Shown here piece by piece: positions 12,001 to 23,270 of a DNA stretch of 64,000 bases (position 1 is the stretch's first letter; every line of letters starts with the position of its first letter). The translations under genes and the position numbers were made by a program. A model generated the notes under the pieces. It saw nothing but the letters and a program-made list of their open reading frames with translations, did not search any database and was not told the origin of the DNA. The stretch covers positions 372,001 to 436,000 of the forward strand of contig JACAAK010000012.1 of assembly GCA_025093985.1 (NCBI GenBank), given 5' to 3'. This DNA comes from Calvatia gigantea. Taxonomy: Eukaryota > Basidiomycota > Agaricomycetes > Agaricales > Lycoperdaceae.

Positions 12001-13224
12001 CTCTGCTCGACCATTCTGCTGATATGCATAGGGAGCGGTGGTCTCGTGGGTAATTCCACACATCACAAACCATGCCGTCAATCGCTCGTTGACATACTCT
12101 CCTCCATTATCAGTATGGAAGTGTTTTACCCATATACCGGAGAGGTTCTCTAATGTGCTGATTAGCTCAATGAGCTTCTCCAGAGCCTCAGACTTCTTTC
12201 AAAGGAAAACAATGTGCACATGAGAAGAGAAGTTGTCAAGCAATGTCATCGCCCATTTATATTTAGAATATAAGACAATGGGCATTTCCATTAGGTCCAA
12301 GTGACATAGCTCGAAGACCAAGGTAGCTCGCTTGGAGTTCTCAGGAAAGGAATTATTGTGCATTTTCCCTTTTGCACAGCCCTCACATATAGGCTTCCTG
12401 GAACTTGACGGGGAAATTGGTGCGATGCCTTCAGTGTTAGCTGGTAATTCAGCAAGGGTGCGATCAGAGAGGTATCCCATTTGACGATGCCAGTCAATGT
12501 AAGACAGGTGGCATAATACTAATGCAACTGGCTCCTCCTTGCTTCTATGCAAGATATACGTGTGCACCATATGGATATTATTGTGAAACACCAAGTGAGG
12601 CCAGGCGGACAATATAGCATGACCCGACTTGTCACGAATTGTAGTGCCTTCAACAGTCGCCTCAAGGGTATGACCAGATCTAAGTATCTAGCCTGAGGAC
12701 ATGAGCCGTTCTGAAATTTCCTTGATATAAAAGACTGGTGCAATATACGAAGTAACACTATAAGTCTTTCCTCCATTCCTGATATTATGCTCAAAGATAA
12801 CAGAGCCATGTCCAATCATTTTATAACCCCAGTCTCCTGCTGCGACAATGGTACCAAAATCTCCCATTGTTATTTCAGTGAAGTCAGAGAGATATCCAGT
12901 GATGTGATATGAAGCTCTGGAATCAAGCAACCAATCAGCTGCACTTGTTTTGGTCCTCTTATGGTGGCAAGTGAGGCAGTTGGAAAAATCACAACTATGA
13001 TATGTTTCAATCATGTTGCCAATGCTGTTAGCCTTCACCTCCTCAGTGTAAGTGAGGTTCAACATAGGCAGCGGAATTGCCTGCTCAGGTTGAATTATCT
13101 TATTTAGAAGCTGAGCCTTCTTAAATCCAACATTGCCAGAAGTGGCTAACCAGCATTCATTGTGCAAATAGCTAATACAGTCTTCATGATCTACAAGAAG
13201 TGGGAGCAGCATACTAAAGAGCAC
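9100..13224 (-). pseudogene. Copia-1 Pol: protease, integrase, RT, RNase H (broken)
   Basis: From right to left these domains are visible. The protease is at 12688-13224; its active site reads DSR in DWLLDSRASYHITGYLSD, where DSG is expected. The GAG-pre-integrase domain (12199-12612) has IDWHRQMG and CEGCAKGKMHNN. The integrase core (11482-12081) has HETTAPYAYQQNGRAERLNR. A Pro-rich region follows at 10429-11352. RT (9814-10487) is split by several frame changes. RNase H (9289-9798) keeps YLMIGTRPDIAFAI and STEAEYKELSDASHQVKWL. Stops and frameshifts separate nearly every block, so it is less intact than the Copia-2 homologue. Confidence 0.88.
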
Positions 13225-13260
13225 ATCTACATAGCGAACTTCTAGTCTGCACTGACTATG

Positions 13261-14907
13261 TCATCCCAGCCCATCCTGGGCACCTCCAAAGCCTCCTGCT
13301 CTACGGTGGACATGCCTTGTGTCTAGATGGTGCCGTCCCATCTGGAGACAGGACTGATCACTGCATTTAGCATTGGAAGACAAAGGTGAATTAAGAGGTA
13401 CTGACCCGTATCCCCCATCAGAACCGTAGTTGGTGTCGCTATCACTATCCAAGCAATAGTGCGCAACGATGTCATTGACTTCGTCCTTTGGTGCCTGCTT
13501 CTTCTTGAGTGGCTTGGGAATCCTAATAGTTGCCAGCTTGTCATATACCAGCACCGGCCAAGCTTGCTCCTCCCTCGTGACAGGGACCTGATGGGTAGCA
13601 GTATTATCCACATCGACTTCCATCAGATTGAATTTCTTCCATGGATCTGCCTCGCCGGTCATGGACATCACATGGTTGTGCATGTCCCACACCTTGAGGG
13701 CATTGACCTTCGCCTTAACAGAAGGGTGGCGGCAGTGTTCCGGCTCCAGCGTAGTGATGTATGCAGCAAGTAGAATAGAGTTGGAACTTGTGGCAGGAGG
13801 ACTCCATAAATGGCGGGCCTCCTTGACGAGGGAACGTGTGGAACTAGGCAGAGGTGCGTAAGCAGCCTTCGACATGTAGTTCACGTCTTCGATGTATCCA
13901 GATGATGAGGCCTAATTGGCCTGTCCACCCGACTCCTTCTTTCCCTTTCCCTTACCACAGGGGTGCTAGCGGTGCTTCTTGTTCCTGCCTTCCCCAGACT
14001 GGTTCTGCTGTTGCTGTTGCTGCTGTTGCTGCTACTGGGGCTTCTTCTGCCCCTAGCCCTGCTGCTGAGGCTGCTGCTGTCCTTGCAGATGCTGCCCTCC
14101 TCCTTGCTACTGGCTATGCTACTGCTACTGCTGTCCCTGGCCTTGCTGGCAGGGAGCAAAGCGCGCGCGTTGCATGTGAACAGTCTGTTGAGAAGTGTAG
14201 GCCACAAGTATACCACTGCAGGCCTTATCCCAGGTAAATTTCTGAATGGAAGTGTTGGAGGTCAGAAGAGTCTGTGCGACATGCGCCATGGAGGGGTGGA
14301 GAGAGCAGAGGAGGATCATTGTTTCAATTTCTGGGGTGAGCCCAGCCTGCATGCTATCTAGCTGTGAGAATATCTGCTGGAGCTCTGTAATCTTCAAGGA
14401 GGGATCACCTCTGAGAGGGAGCTCAAAGTTTACAGCACAAATAAACTTGTTGTAAACTTGCGCTGGTCCGGGCAACCCATATTGAGTCGCCAACATAGAC
14501 CAAAGGATGTGCGCATCTCGAGCAGTGTGTTTCAACATCGAGTTGGGGAGAGTTGCCTTAATCAATCCAAGTATACATGTGTGCAAGTTATTTGCCTGCC
14601 CACTGGCCTTTCTCTCCTCAGCAGTCATCGGGATTGGAGTTCCCAGACGTGAGGGCTGAGCAGCTCTGGTGGCAGTCGCAGTGACAGCAGGGTAGTCTTT
14701 GTTATAAGACTGAACAAAGACGATAGGCTCAGAAAAAGTGCCAGAGAAATTCCATCCAGTCCACTCGCAGTCATTCAACAAAACAGTCATCAAAGCAGAG
14801 TGGAGGCAGAGCGACCAGATAGTATAGTTAACAACCCCCTGTAAAACAGGAAGTTGCCCATAAGCAGTGTGAATGAAACCAGATGGAACTGAAGTTTGTC
14901 CAGACAT
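13261..14907 (-). pseudogene. Copia-1 Gag (broken)
   Basis: The frame begins MSGQTSVPSGFIHTAYGQ at 14907 and continues as a UBN2-like copia Gag, with INYTIWSL-type and LWSMLATQYG motifs, to about 14125. It passes into a Gln-rich low-complexity tract encoded by a CAG/CTG-rich repeat (about 13980-14150), then a Pro/charged region (13261-13884). Frame changes at the Gln-rich tract interrupt it. The leader between the PBS and the start codon (about 14908-15093) closely matches the LARD leader. Confidence 0.82.
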
Positions 14908-15093
14908 CTAAAAGGGCGGATGCAACAAGTTAGCATCATGAAGTTGACAGCATATACGAAACATATGTGTCAACAACATGGGACCGAAGGATCAAGTGGA
15001 CCAAAGGCACCACTGTCTCCCAGGTTGTAAACGACCATAGCCTCCTCAAACTCTACCAGCATCGCTAAATGCGGTCTGAGTGAGCGGCGGTCA

Positions 15094-15105
15094 GGGCCCA
15101 TAACC
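15094..15105 (-). other. Copia-1 primer-binding site (initiator tRNA-Met anticodon arm)
   Basis: On the minus strand the 12 bases right after the 5' LTR are GGTTATGGGCCC. This is complementary to GGGCCCATAACC of the eukaryotic initiator tRNA-Met anticodon stem-loop. Priming by an internal tRNA fragment is known for Drosophila copia and yeast Ty5. Confidence 0.8.
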
Positions 15106-15823
15106 TGTTGAGACAAGCATACAAACAGACCACAGTAATATACAGTGGTGGAGGGTAGTCGATACTCACTGGAAATATAGAGCTTGAGAGTTGAGGTAAA
15201 GTGCTAAGATGTTTGTAGTAGACGAGTATTCAAGAGTAGAATTGTCTAAGGAAAGAACACATATACATGGGGGTTTATATACAAGTATCCTAGTAGAAAC
15301 GCCCTTCGACCTGAGTACAGGGTGAGCTATTTACTGCCAGTGGCATAAACAGAGCATGAATGCATTAACAGCACCTATCTAATATAGAGTCCTACCAGCT
15401 ACAATACATGCAGTATGATGCTGTTTGTTAAGACGAGCATACTATAACAGACCACAGTAGATACAGTGGTGGAGGATAGTCGTACACTCACTGAGAGATA
15501 TAGTTTTTGAGGTAAGAAAGAACTAAGAAGTGTTGTAGACATGTAAAGCAGAAGCTAGATTGTCTAAGGAATGTATGCATATACATGACGGTTTATATAC
15601 TAAGTCCTGTATAGAAAACGCCCTACAACCTAAAATAGGGTGAGCTATTTACTTCCAGTAGCATAAAGTGAGCACATGTGTGAACAGCAACTATCTAATA
15701 AGAAGTTCTACCAGCTACAATACATGCGGTATAATGCTGTTCTGTTATATACAAGAAATTGTACTTCACAGCTAAAGTCTCTCATCCCGAGAGTGAACTC
15801 TAATGATCCGTTTCAGCTATAAA

Positions 15824-16368
15824 TGTTGAATCTCGCTCCATACCACTACGTTGGTTCAGTCTATTTATAGCTGAAACGGGGTTCAAGTATTTCACCTTCA
15901 GAGGGTCGATAATAACGGACCATCACGGACTACGTATGCAGTAGTTGTACCGCCCTTCTGGTAGTCAGTTATACCCTCCGCATGGAACCTTCTAGTACAT
16001 GCGTCATACATAGTATGCTCCAATTATGCTACTGGTAGTTAGACCTCACCCATATAAGGGTTCAGAGTGCACAGACCAGGGATATTAGTATATATACCCT
16101 TATGTAGCATTGTAGTATGTATGCCTCTTGGCTATGCCCTCTGGCATAAGACTATATGTCTTCTCTGCTCTACGCTAGCTTCTCTAAGCATCACTTCCCC
16201 TCTCCTCAAGACTCTCTGAGTACGCTGGTATAAGCAGGACTATGTCCGCTACCATGCGCCTCTCCTATTGGACCGTCTCCCAGATAAATACGACTACCCT
16301 CCACCGCTGACGCCTACATGCTTAGGTAGTGTGAACTTATATTGGGATGTCTACTCGTTCTCTCAAAA
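15824..16368 (+). repeat. LARD 5' LTR
   Basis: 545 bp. It begins TGTTGAATCTCGCTCC and ends TCTCAAAA; the partner ends TCTCAACA. It is 13 bp shorter than the partner because of changes around 16100-16160. Confidence 0.88.
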
Positions 16369-16504
16369 GGTTATGGGCCCTGACCGCCGCTCACTCGAAC
16401 CGCGTTAGCAATGCTGGTAGAGTTTGAGGAGGCTACGGTCGCTTTCAACCTGGGAGACAGTGGTGCCTTTGGTCCACTTGATACCCTGTCTGACCCATGT
16501 TGTG
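16369..16504 (+). other. LARD primer-binding site and conserved leader
   Basis: GGTTATGGGCCC at 16369-16380 is the same primer-binding site as in Copia-1 and Copia-2. The next 120 bp or so match the 5' untranslated leaders of Copia-1 (about 14980-15093) and Copia-2 (about 36375-36492) almost base for base, for example GGCTACGGTCGCTTTCAACC and CCTGGGAGACAGTGGTGCCT. The overlapping 110-codon ORF at 16411-16743 starts in this leader and is probably not a gene. Confidence 0.8.
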
Positions 16505-19500
16505 AACGCATGCACTACGCACAGCAGTCCTACATGATGCTGACACGTTGTTACCCGTTCTTGGTTTTTGATCTGGCAAACCGTCATCTTCAGTCTGGTT
16601 CGACCACTTTAGGTCCACTCCCCATTCTGGGTTGCAGCAGAACTGTTCTGCTCTGGTTGCTCTACCTCTGTTCTGGTATTCTCTCTCTAATCGACGACGA
16701 CGCTTTGGGCTTTCTGGGATTCTCTTCAGATCCGCCTCAGTAATTTACTATATGATGTATTATTTACGCTGAGCATTACGCTCCGCTTTGCTGGTGAATT
16801 AGCTGGTCTTCGTGACCGCAATAAATACCGCAGTGTCAGGCAAATTATAAGTCTTGTGTTCTTGTGTTCCAAGTCGATTGGGCAAGTCCCGCCTTGAATT
16901 CAATAACACACCACAAGCATATACCTGAGCTATTTGACTCACTTAAGCTGGCAGTCATAAGCCGCTAAGGCCCGCTTAATCAAATAAAGCTGGGATATAG
17001 AAAATATCTTTGAGAAGTCCACCGTTCGTTCCTTCACTTTAGGCTTCAACGCTTTACCCCTTCTATGTCTATTCGACTACCGCTTTACTCTTTCCATGGA
17101 TAGCTCATGCGCTTTAAGCGCTTTATGCCACGCTAAGGCAGTGGGCCGCCGCATTTGCAGCATTCGCAAAAATATCCAAAGAAGATAGCAAGGAGAAGAA
17201 CACTAATCGCATCCTTGCAGCTGGGAAATAAGGGGAGAAGGATAATGAGCTGGTAATACCGCCATTATGTCATTTCAAGAAATACTTCAGAATATAGTTT
17301 AAATATGCCGCTGGCTCGAGCGATTGCTGCCATATACTATTTCTCTTATAGAGAAGCTGCGTCACCTTATATCGCACCCTGCTTCCAGCATCAACGTTAC
17401 TTCACTTGTGTTAAGCGCATGTTCACGCACCCAAGTTTGAAGACCTGTTTTAAGTCAGAGCATGGATGAGCACATTAAAATGCTTCGTCCGCCAACTACA
17501 GGAATAACAAAGATTGCTTTAAAGAAGTTTGACTTCATGGAAGTCGCCATCCATTATAAGGATTTGAGCACACCATTTAGCAACTATAATTGAGAAAGAG
17601 GATGTGTATAGCACCATACGATGCAACACGCCGACGAATTCCTTAAGAAATCCTTTAGACCACTCTTTACGGAGCTTGGCGCCGGAGGAGTTCTTGAGTC
17701 GCCATCTTCGGATGTCGCTGACCTTGACACCAATGGAAGGATATACGGTAGTACTTTCGACTTCATACTCCTTGATAAATGCTATGAATAACGGTGTGCC
17801 ATGTGAGATGTAAGCGCTGGCTATAAATCCTTTTCTACGCAACAAGTGAGAAATCCTTACGGATCATATGAAGATGATAGCGGGAGCATTTCGCTCTATT
17901 CACTTGAGAAGAATATCCTTCATAGGATCTCGTGAATCGCATTATTACAAAGAAAGGAAATTACGACACGTCTAGGAATTAGCAGAATAGCTCCCAACGT
18001 ATAACGGTTGAGCTTCAGCACTATGTCACCAAGTATAATTCTTAGACCTCGCCACTTTATATTAGGCTTGAGGCAAGAAACTGGAATCCTACGGGAACGA
18101 CAAGTATCTGAACTGCTTTTATATTCCAGCATTAGTCCATGACATTAGGGATAAAGATTTGTAGCGCCACATTAGTGTGCGGCTGATCTATATCGAGAAA
18201 ATCTTATAACGTATGTCCTCGAGTATAATACTCTTGAGGCAATCGTTGAAGGTCACCACCTTTACAATAAGTCATACAGAGCTGTATTAGTTCACCCAAT
18301 CTCATCGTTGTACACGAACTTGCAATTATAAGCAAGGAGATACCTGGTGGTTGAACATTACACCTACTAGACTATATCGTTTGACATCATCGAACAGAAC
18401 TTCCCATGATTATGCCTTCTTCACTCGTCTTTTATGACCTGTCGAGATGTTGCATTATTTCATTGCCACTCTGGATTATTTCACAAGGGAAATTGCATTA
18501 GTACCTTTATCCAGAATTCTTTATATGAATATCCTCGTCCTCGAGTGTGATACTCGGACTTGATGGAATTGCTAGTCGATTATTACGATGCTACTCTATG
18601 ACCTCTTATCTCATGATGATAGTTGTCCTCCTTCGAAAGAAGTTTTGAGGCTCTAAGATTCATTAGAGAAACCTCTACAGTATAGCTGACAATGGCCAAT
18701 GTCGCAACTGATTATGGAGGAGAGTTTGTCTAAATGAGAGCAATAGCAAATATTCGTGGCATGAATAACCCACTTAAACCTCCTACTCCCAATGCTTTCG
18801 CAATGGTTGACATAGAGAGACTGATCCACACTACACTTTGAGAGCCTAAAAGCTTTATGGCAACGGGGAGGTCTTACCCGTCTCAGTGATAGTTTAAGCG
18901 TTGACTAGAGCGTAACATGCCAGTCCAAGTGTTTATAGTGGAAGGCACTTAATTGTGTAAATCAAGGGATAAACCATTAATTTGGTTCTGTACTGTGGGT
19001 TTGGCTTCGCGGCGCATCAGTTAACATGATGACCGCCCAAACATGATCACTTATTTGGGATGTAACATACCTCGATCGTTTGATCAATGAGAACTTTTGA
19101 GTTCAAGCAGCACACAGAAAGGCTTAACGTTCTATGAACAATCCACATTCTGGATGCCTTACTCGATGAGGGAATATACCCTTAAAACGTCATGATTTAG
19201 CAACTGGATAGCAGTAAACCAGTTCATTTGCAAAGAAGAGAGCAAAACCTGCACAAAGCAAGAGATAGCAATTTCTTTATCCGCCATCTTTGGATGTCGC
19301 AGGATATATTCCATTGAATTCCACAATCACCTCCTGATTCCTTTCCATTTCCATTTGAGAAAACTTCGCCCACCATATCCTATGTCTTATGCAGATATAA
19401 TCACCAATTTGATGCATAATATGCACATCCTTCACAGGATATCTACCGCTTTTGACACACCACACTTCTGCGTCACCACTTAGATGGTACGACTGTTGTG

Positions 19501-20540
19501 GAGGAGTTATAGAATAAAATGCTGGTTGATACGCATTGCACAATTGAACCTGACTAGGAAAGACCGCACTGTTCATTACGCGGGTCACCTACAGGTAGAC
19601 TATAATGGATTAGGCGTTCAATTTCAAAGAAGAACTCGTTTGGACTCACCGACTAGAGTTAGACAAGCATAAGACTTGCTACGCGTTCACGCTAGTGTCT
19701 ACCAGAAAAGTGCAATAGCTCGGATAGATCATCCTAAAAATATGTGATGGTCATACCTCCATATGAGCTTTCGCCTCGCATAGCTTAACAAACTTGCGAG
19801 AAAATTCTTTTATTTCTGGAATTACATCGATAATGATCCGCCATTAACAATGCATGTAGACATTTAAATCAAAAACACTCGTCGCTGAGGGAGGAGTACA
19901 GTAAAACAAGTTCTTAATCGCTGGTGAATAACCGCATACGATTAAAGCTTTCAAAAAGCTACACTTCGCCGGTCCGTCTTAATTGATGTGCGCTGCGGTG
20001 GTTTGTAACATGATAAACACTCTCTGAGCCCTAAAAAGCGATATGATTGAGTAACATGTGTTAGGAAACTTAACATGCTGAAAAGCATGGAGGAGAACAA
20101 CGGATACAGTATTCTTACTCCAAATCCGATGACCGCCTTATCCTGCACTTCACAGCAAAGGAACTTCACTAAGTTGAAGGCATCGCTTTTGTGATTTAAT
20201 TCTCCAGTTATCCGCACATGTGAGAAATGCTTAGCGTTGATGACAAAACTGCTTTTGCAGACTGGATGAGAAGATACACTGGAATAATCTGATGGGCTTC
20301 AGCTTACCAGATAAGAAAAGAGTTTGAATGACACCAGACGAGCACTATACATGTTACGTGGAAGGATTCTTTAATCCTTGATCGAGCTGGATTTCAATCC
20401 GCCTTCATGCAATTACGCTGGATTTTATCCGCATTTTCCAAAACCACTTCGTCGACCTCGCTTTGGCAATAAAGTCTAATGGCCTTGCAACTAGCTGGCT
20501 CGAGTGATTGCTGCAACATGATACCAATTCCTACGTCATT
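16505..20540 (+). other. LARD non-coding interior
   Basis: No protein domain is recognisable on either strand. The sequence contains many short inverted repeats of the type CCTCGAG followed by stretches that pair with them. A recurring module GCTGGCTCGAGYGATTGCTGC occurs near 17310 and 20495, with weaker forms near 21335 and 21400. Base composition is more balanced than in the surrounding elements. Confidence 0.6.
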
Positions 20541-20547
20541 GCGAGCC

Positions 20548-21170
20548 CTCCTCTTCGGAGTTGATGGGAAAAACACAAAGGATATGATATTCCTTTCCAC
20601 CTTCATACGAAGATGCTTGGATAAAAATATTAGGTTTAGAAATATTCCTTTCCGCCACAGTCGCTGGAAAAATATATTCATAGGACTTTCAATTGTTCCT
20701 ATTGCCTCTCGCGAGTCGCTGATAAAACAAATGGGGAGTTATCCCCGCTGACGTCTCAAGACGAGCGTCCTAGGCAAAAATAACATTAGGAAATTATTCC
20801 TTCCTCCTCTAACGAGTGGTAGGAGAAAATATTATAAGGTTTACGCTTTTACCTTTCCACCTCTTACAAGTAGTTGGATAAAATAAATCAGGAACATATT
20901 CCTTCATACTTGTTCAAGAGTCGACTGTAAAAATATGGCAGGAACTTATTCCTTTCGAAAGATAAAAATAAGATAGGGTCTAACGATCCCTTCTCTCTTT
21001 TATAAAGATCGAGGAAAAACTTCATAGGTTCTGAATGTAACCTTCCGCCTCTTCGTGAGTCTACGGTAAAACATCTACATGGAATTTATCCATCCGCCTC
21101 AAATCGAGAGTCCAGAAAAATATACAGGAACTTAATCGTTCCTCCCTCCTTTTCGGAGTTGATGGGAAAT
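20548..21170 (+). repeat. Degenerate tandem array of about 50-bp hairpin units in the LARD
   Basis: About 12 units start near 20548, 20599, 20652, 20703, 20749, 20804, 20858, 20906, 20956, 21042, 21092 and 21141. Each has a CCNCCTC-loop-GAG hairpin, then a GG(A/T)AAAAATA stretch, then an AGGAA...TTCCT inverted pair. Spacing is 46-55 bp except one longer gap. The first and last units share CTTCGGAGTTGATGGGAAA almost exactly. No open frame follows the period. Confidence 0.65.
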
Positions 21171-21915
21171 AACAAAAAGTGTGTATGCATTCCTTGGGAC
21201 TGAATCCTTAATCCGCATCGGCCGAAATGCCTTTTGCTTGGAGGAAAATTGCATGAGACCACTTCCATTTGCGAATCCATTAATTTGGAATTTGTTTGAG
21301 TCAAATCAGAACAAGGCTTGTAGCATCATTGCTTCGCCGGCTCATGTGACTGCCGCGGCTGATTGATCTACATAACCGCAAAGTGATGGCCTTGGTTATG
21401 CTGGCTTAGTACTGCCGCTTCCCTGATCTCACAAATAATCGCATGCTAGATTAGCGACCAGTGATTTATCACTTAGGATTTCGCATCAGCAAAAATGGTT
21501 TTTTGTATTTTGCACCTACACGGAAAAACAGACTTGTTGAACGCTTCGAAAGAATTGCTGTTTACAATTTCTGGAGGAGCCTTTTTAGGCTTTCCTACTC
21601 CTTACTCTTAGGCGAAAGCCGCAGTGAGTTAGTCACGGGAGTTTAAAAAGTTGAGTTAAAGGACATTTGATAGCTCGAAGCAATTGTCGTTGCGTCCTTT
21701 ATGGCCATCATAGCAAATGCTAGCATCAATTCCTCTCCGCTACAGGCTTATTTCCAACTTTCAAAAGCTGGTTAAATCCGCATGATTGTTGATGACTCCG
21801 ACATTTGATGATTCGGCTCTGCCACTCTTTTGTTGAAAATTCCAATGTCTAAGTCTGGTTTCAATACCGCTAGATTATTGAAGTGTTAATCTTCCCCCCT
21901 TCAAGTGAGGAGGAG

Positions 21916-22473
21916 TGTTGAATCTCACTCCGTACCACTACGTTGGTTCAGTCTATTTATAGCTGAAACGGGGTTCAAGTATTTCACCTTCAGAGGGTCG
22001 ATAATAACGGACCATCACGGACTACGTACGCAGTAGTTGTACCGCCCTTCTGGTAGTCGGTTATACCCTCCGCATGGAACCTTCTAGTACATGCATCGTA
22101 CATAGTATGCTCCAATTATGCTACTGGTAGTTAGACCTCACCCATATAAGGGTTCAGAGTGCACAGACCAGGGATATTAGTATATATACCCTTATGTAGC
22201 ATTGTAGTATGTATTCCTTTTGGCTCATGCCTTTTAGGTAGGCCTTCGGGCTAAGACACTATGTCTTCTCTCCTCTACGCTAGCTTCTCTAAGCATCGCT
22301 TCCCTTCTCCTCAAGACTCTCAGAGTATGCTGGTATAAGCAGGACTATGTCCGCTACCATGCGCCTCTCCTACTGGACTGTCTCCCGGATGAACACGACT
22401 ACCCTCCACTGCTGATGCCTACACACTTAGGTAGTGTGAACTTATATTGGGATGTCTACTCGTTCTCTCAACA
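21916..22473 (+). repeat. LARD 3' LTR
   Basis: 558 bp, preceded directly by the polypurine tract AAGTGAGGAGGAG. It ends CTCTCAACA, followed by the target duplication ATAAA. Confidence 0.88.
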
Positions 22474-23270
22474 ATAAATAGACTGAACCAGCATAGTGGT
22501 ATGGATCTGAGATTTAACACTGTTTCCTACATACAAGAGAGAGGAAATAATGGCTAAAGTCTCTCATCCCGAGAGTGAACTTTAATGATCCGTTTCAGCT
22601 ATAAATAGACTGAACCAATGTAGTGGTACGGATCTGAGATTTAACAGACAGAGTCTGCATAGGTGGAAACTCCTCTGCTGGAAAATGACAGAGCTGGTAA
22701 CCTACTTGCATTTAAATTTCATGAGTGACGTTTTCCACGCCACTCACTGACTTGTGCCAAATTTTGTCCTGTGGCAAGTTTTCGGACCTGGGGGAATTTC
22801 TAAGTCGGACATTTTTCTACCGAGAGGGCTCGTCTGGGGCCCACCTGCCACATGAAATCGTAACGGCACCGTGCGCCAGTTCCCGACTTTGATGAGTCAA
22901 TAAGTATGTGCGATAGTAATCGTTCTCCCCAGCATCTCATTTGAGAGGAAAGAGTAAAAGGTTGATATATGAAGGTTGACTTCTTTTTTTATTGAGAATT
23001 TGGCCAGGGATGCGCACAAAGGTTCTTATCGATATCACGAAAATTAGTTCCATATTAGTCGGTCCTGGGATCATAGCCGCATTTCCCACTCCTTGCACAT
23101 CGTTTAACGGAGAGTACTTGTAAGCATTTCCTGCCGCTAAACCCTCCTCTTGCTTCGCAAAGTCGGGGATCTATTAGGGGTGTGTTTGTCACTGAAGTTA
23201 TCATGGATCATAACTGAAACCTAAAGCCGGGGGATCCTTATAGAAACAGACTGAACACTCAGGTCATAAA

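Larger units (their letters stand above)
15824..22473 (+). mobile_element. LARD-like non-autonomous Copia derivative
   Basis: The LTRs are 15824-16368 and 21916-22473, with target duplication ATAAA at 15819-15823 and 22474-22478. The orientation is plus, opposite to Copia-1. The first 60 or so bases of the LTR, the CTCAACA end, the tRNA-Met primer-binding site, about 130 bp of leader and the polypurine tract AAGTGAGGAGGAG (about 21903-21915) match the Copia elements of this window. The 5.5-kb interior has no retroelement domain and no ORF longer than about 110 codons. It fits the definition of a large retrotransposon derivative that would depend on Copia proteins supplied in trans. Confidence 0.85.
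15426..22519 (-). repeat. Solo LTR B, interrupted by the LARD
   Basis: It starts TGTTAAGACGAGC and ends GAGATTTAACA. It is flanked by CTGTT at 15421-15425 and 22520-22524. Net length is about 439 bp. It belongs to the same wider LTR family as the Copia elements but is a diverged subfamily. It inserted into the 5' LTR of Copia-1 in the same orientation. Confidence 0.88.
2145..22646 (-). mobile_element. Copia-1: Ty1/copia LTR retrotransposon hosting nested insertions
   Basis: Its outer edges are 5'-TGTT and AACA-3' with the 5-bp target duplication GACAG at 2140-2144 and 22647-22651. The coding strand is minus: gag at right, pol at left. Each LTR is 442 bp once nested elements are removed. The left LTR (3' LTR) begins at 2145, but its first four bases are separated from the rest (8639-9080) by the gypsy element. 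The right LTR (5' LTR) begins at 15106 and is interrupted at 15420 by a solo LTR that itself carries the LARD. The internal part is 9081-15105. Domain order gag, protease, integrase, RT, RNase H is typical of Ty1/copia. Many stops show it is inactive. Confidence 0.9.
15106..22646 (-). repeat. Copia-1 5' LTR, interrupted
   Basis: The LTR runs 15106-15420 and resumes after 22524 to end with ATTTAACA at 22646. Removing the insertion leaves 442 bp, the same as the 3' LTR. The insertion is solo LTR B with its target duplication CTGTT. Confidence 0.88.

Noticed and set aside
16411..16743. 110-codon ORF in the LARD as a gene
   Set aside because: It starts within the leader shared with the Copia elements, where the same sequence is untranslated, and has no recognisable domain.
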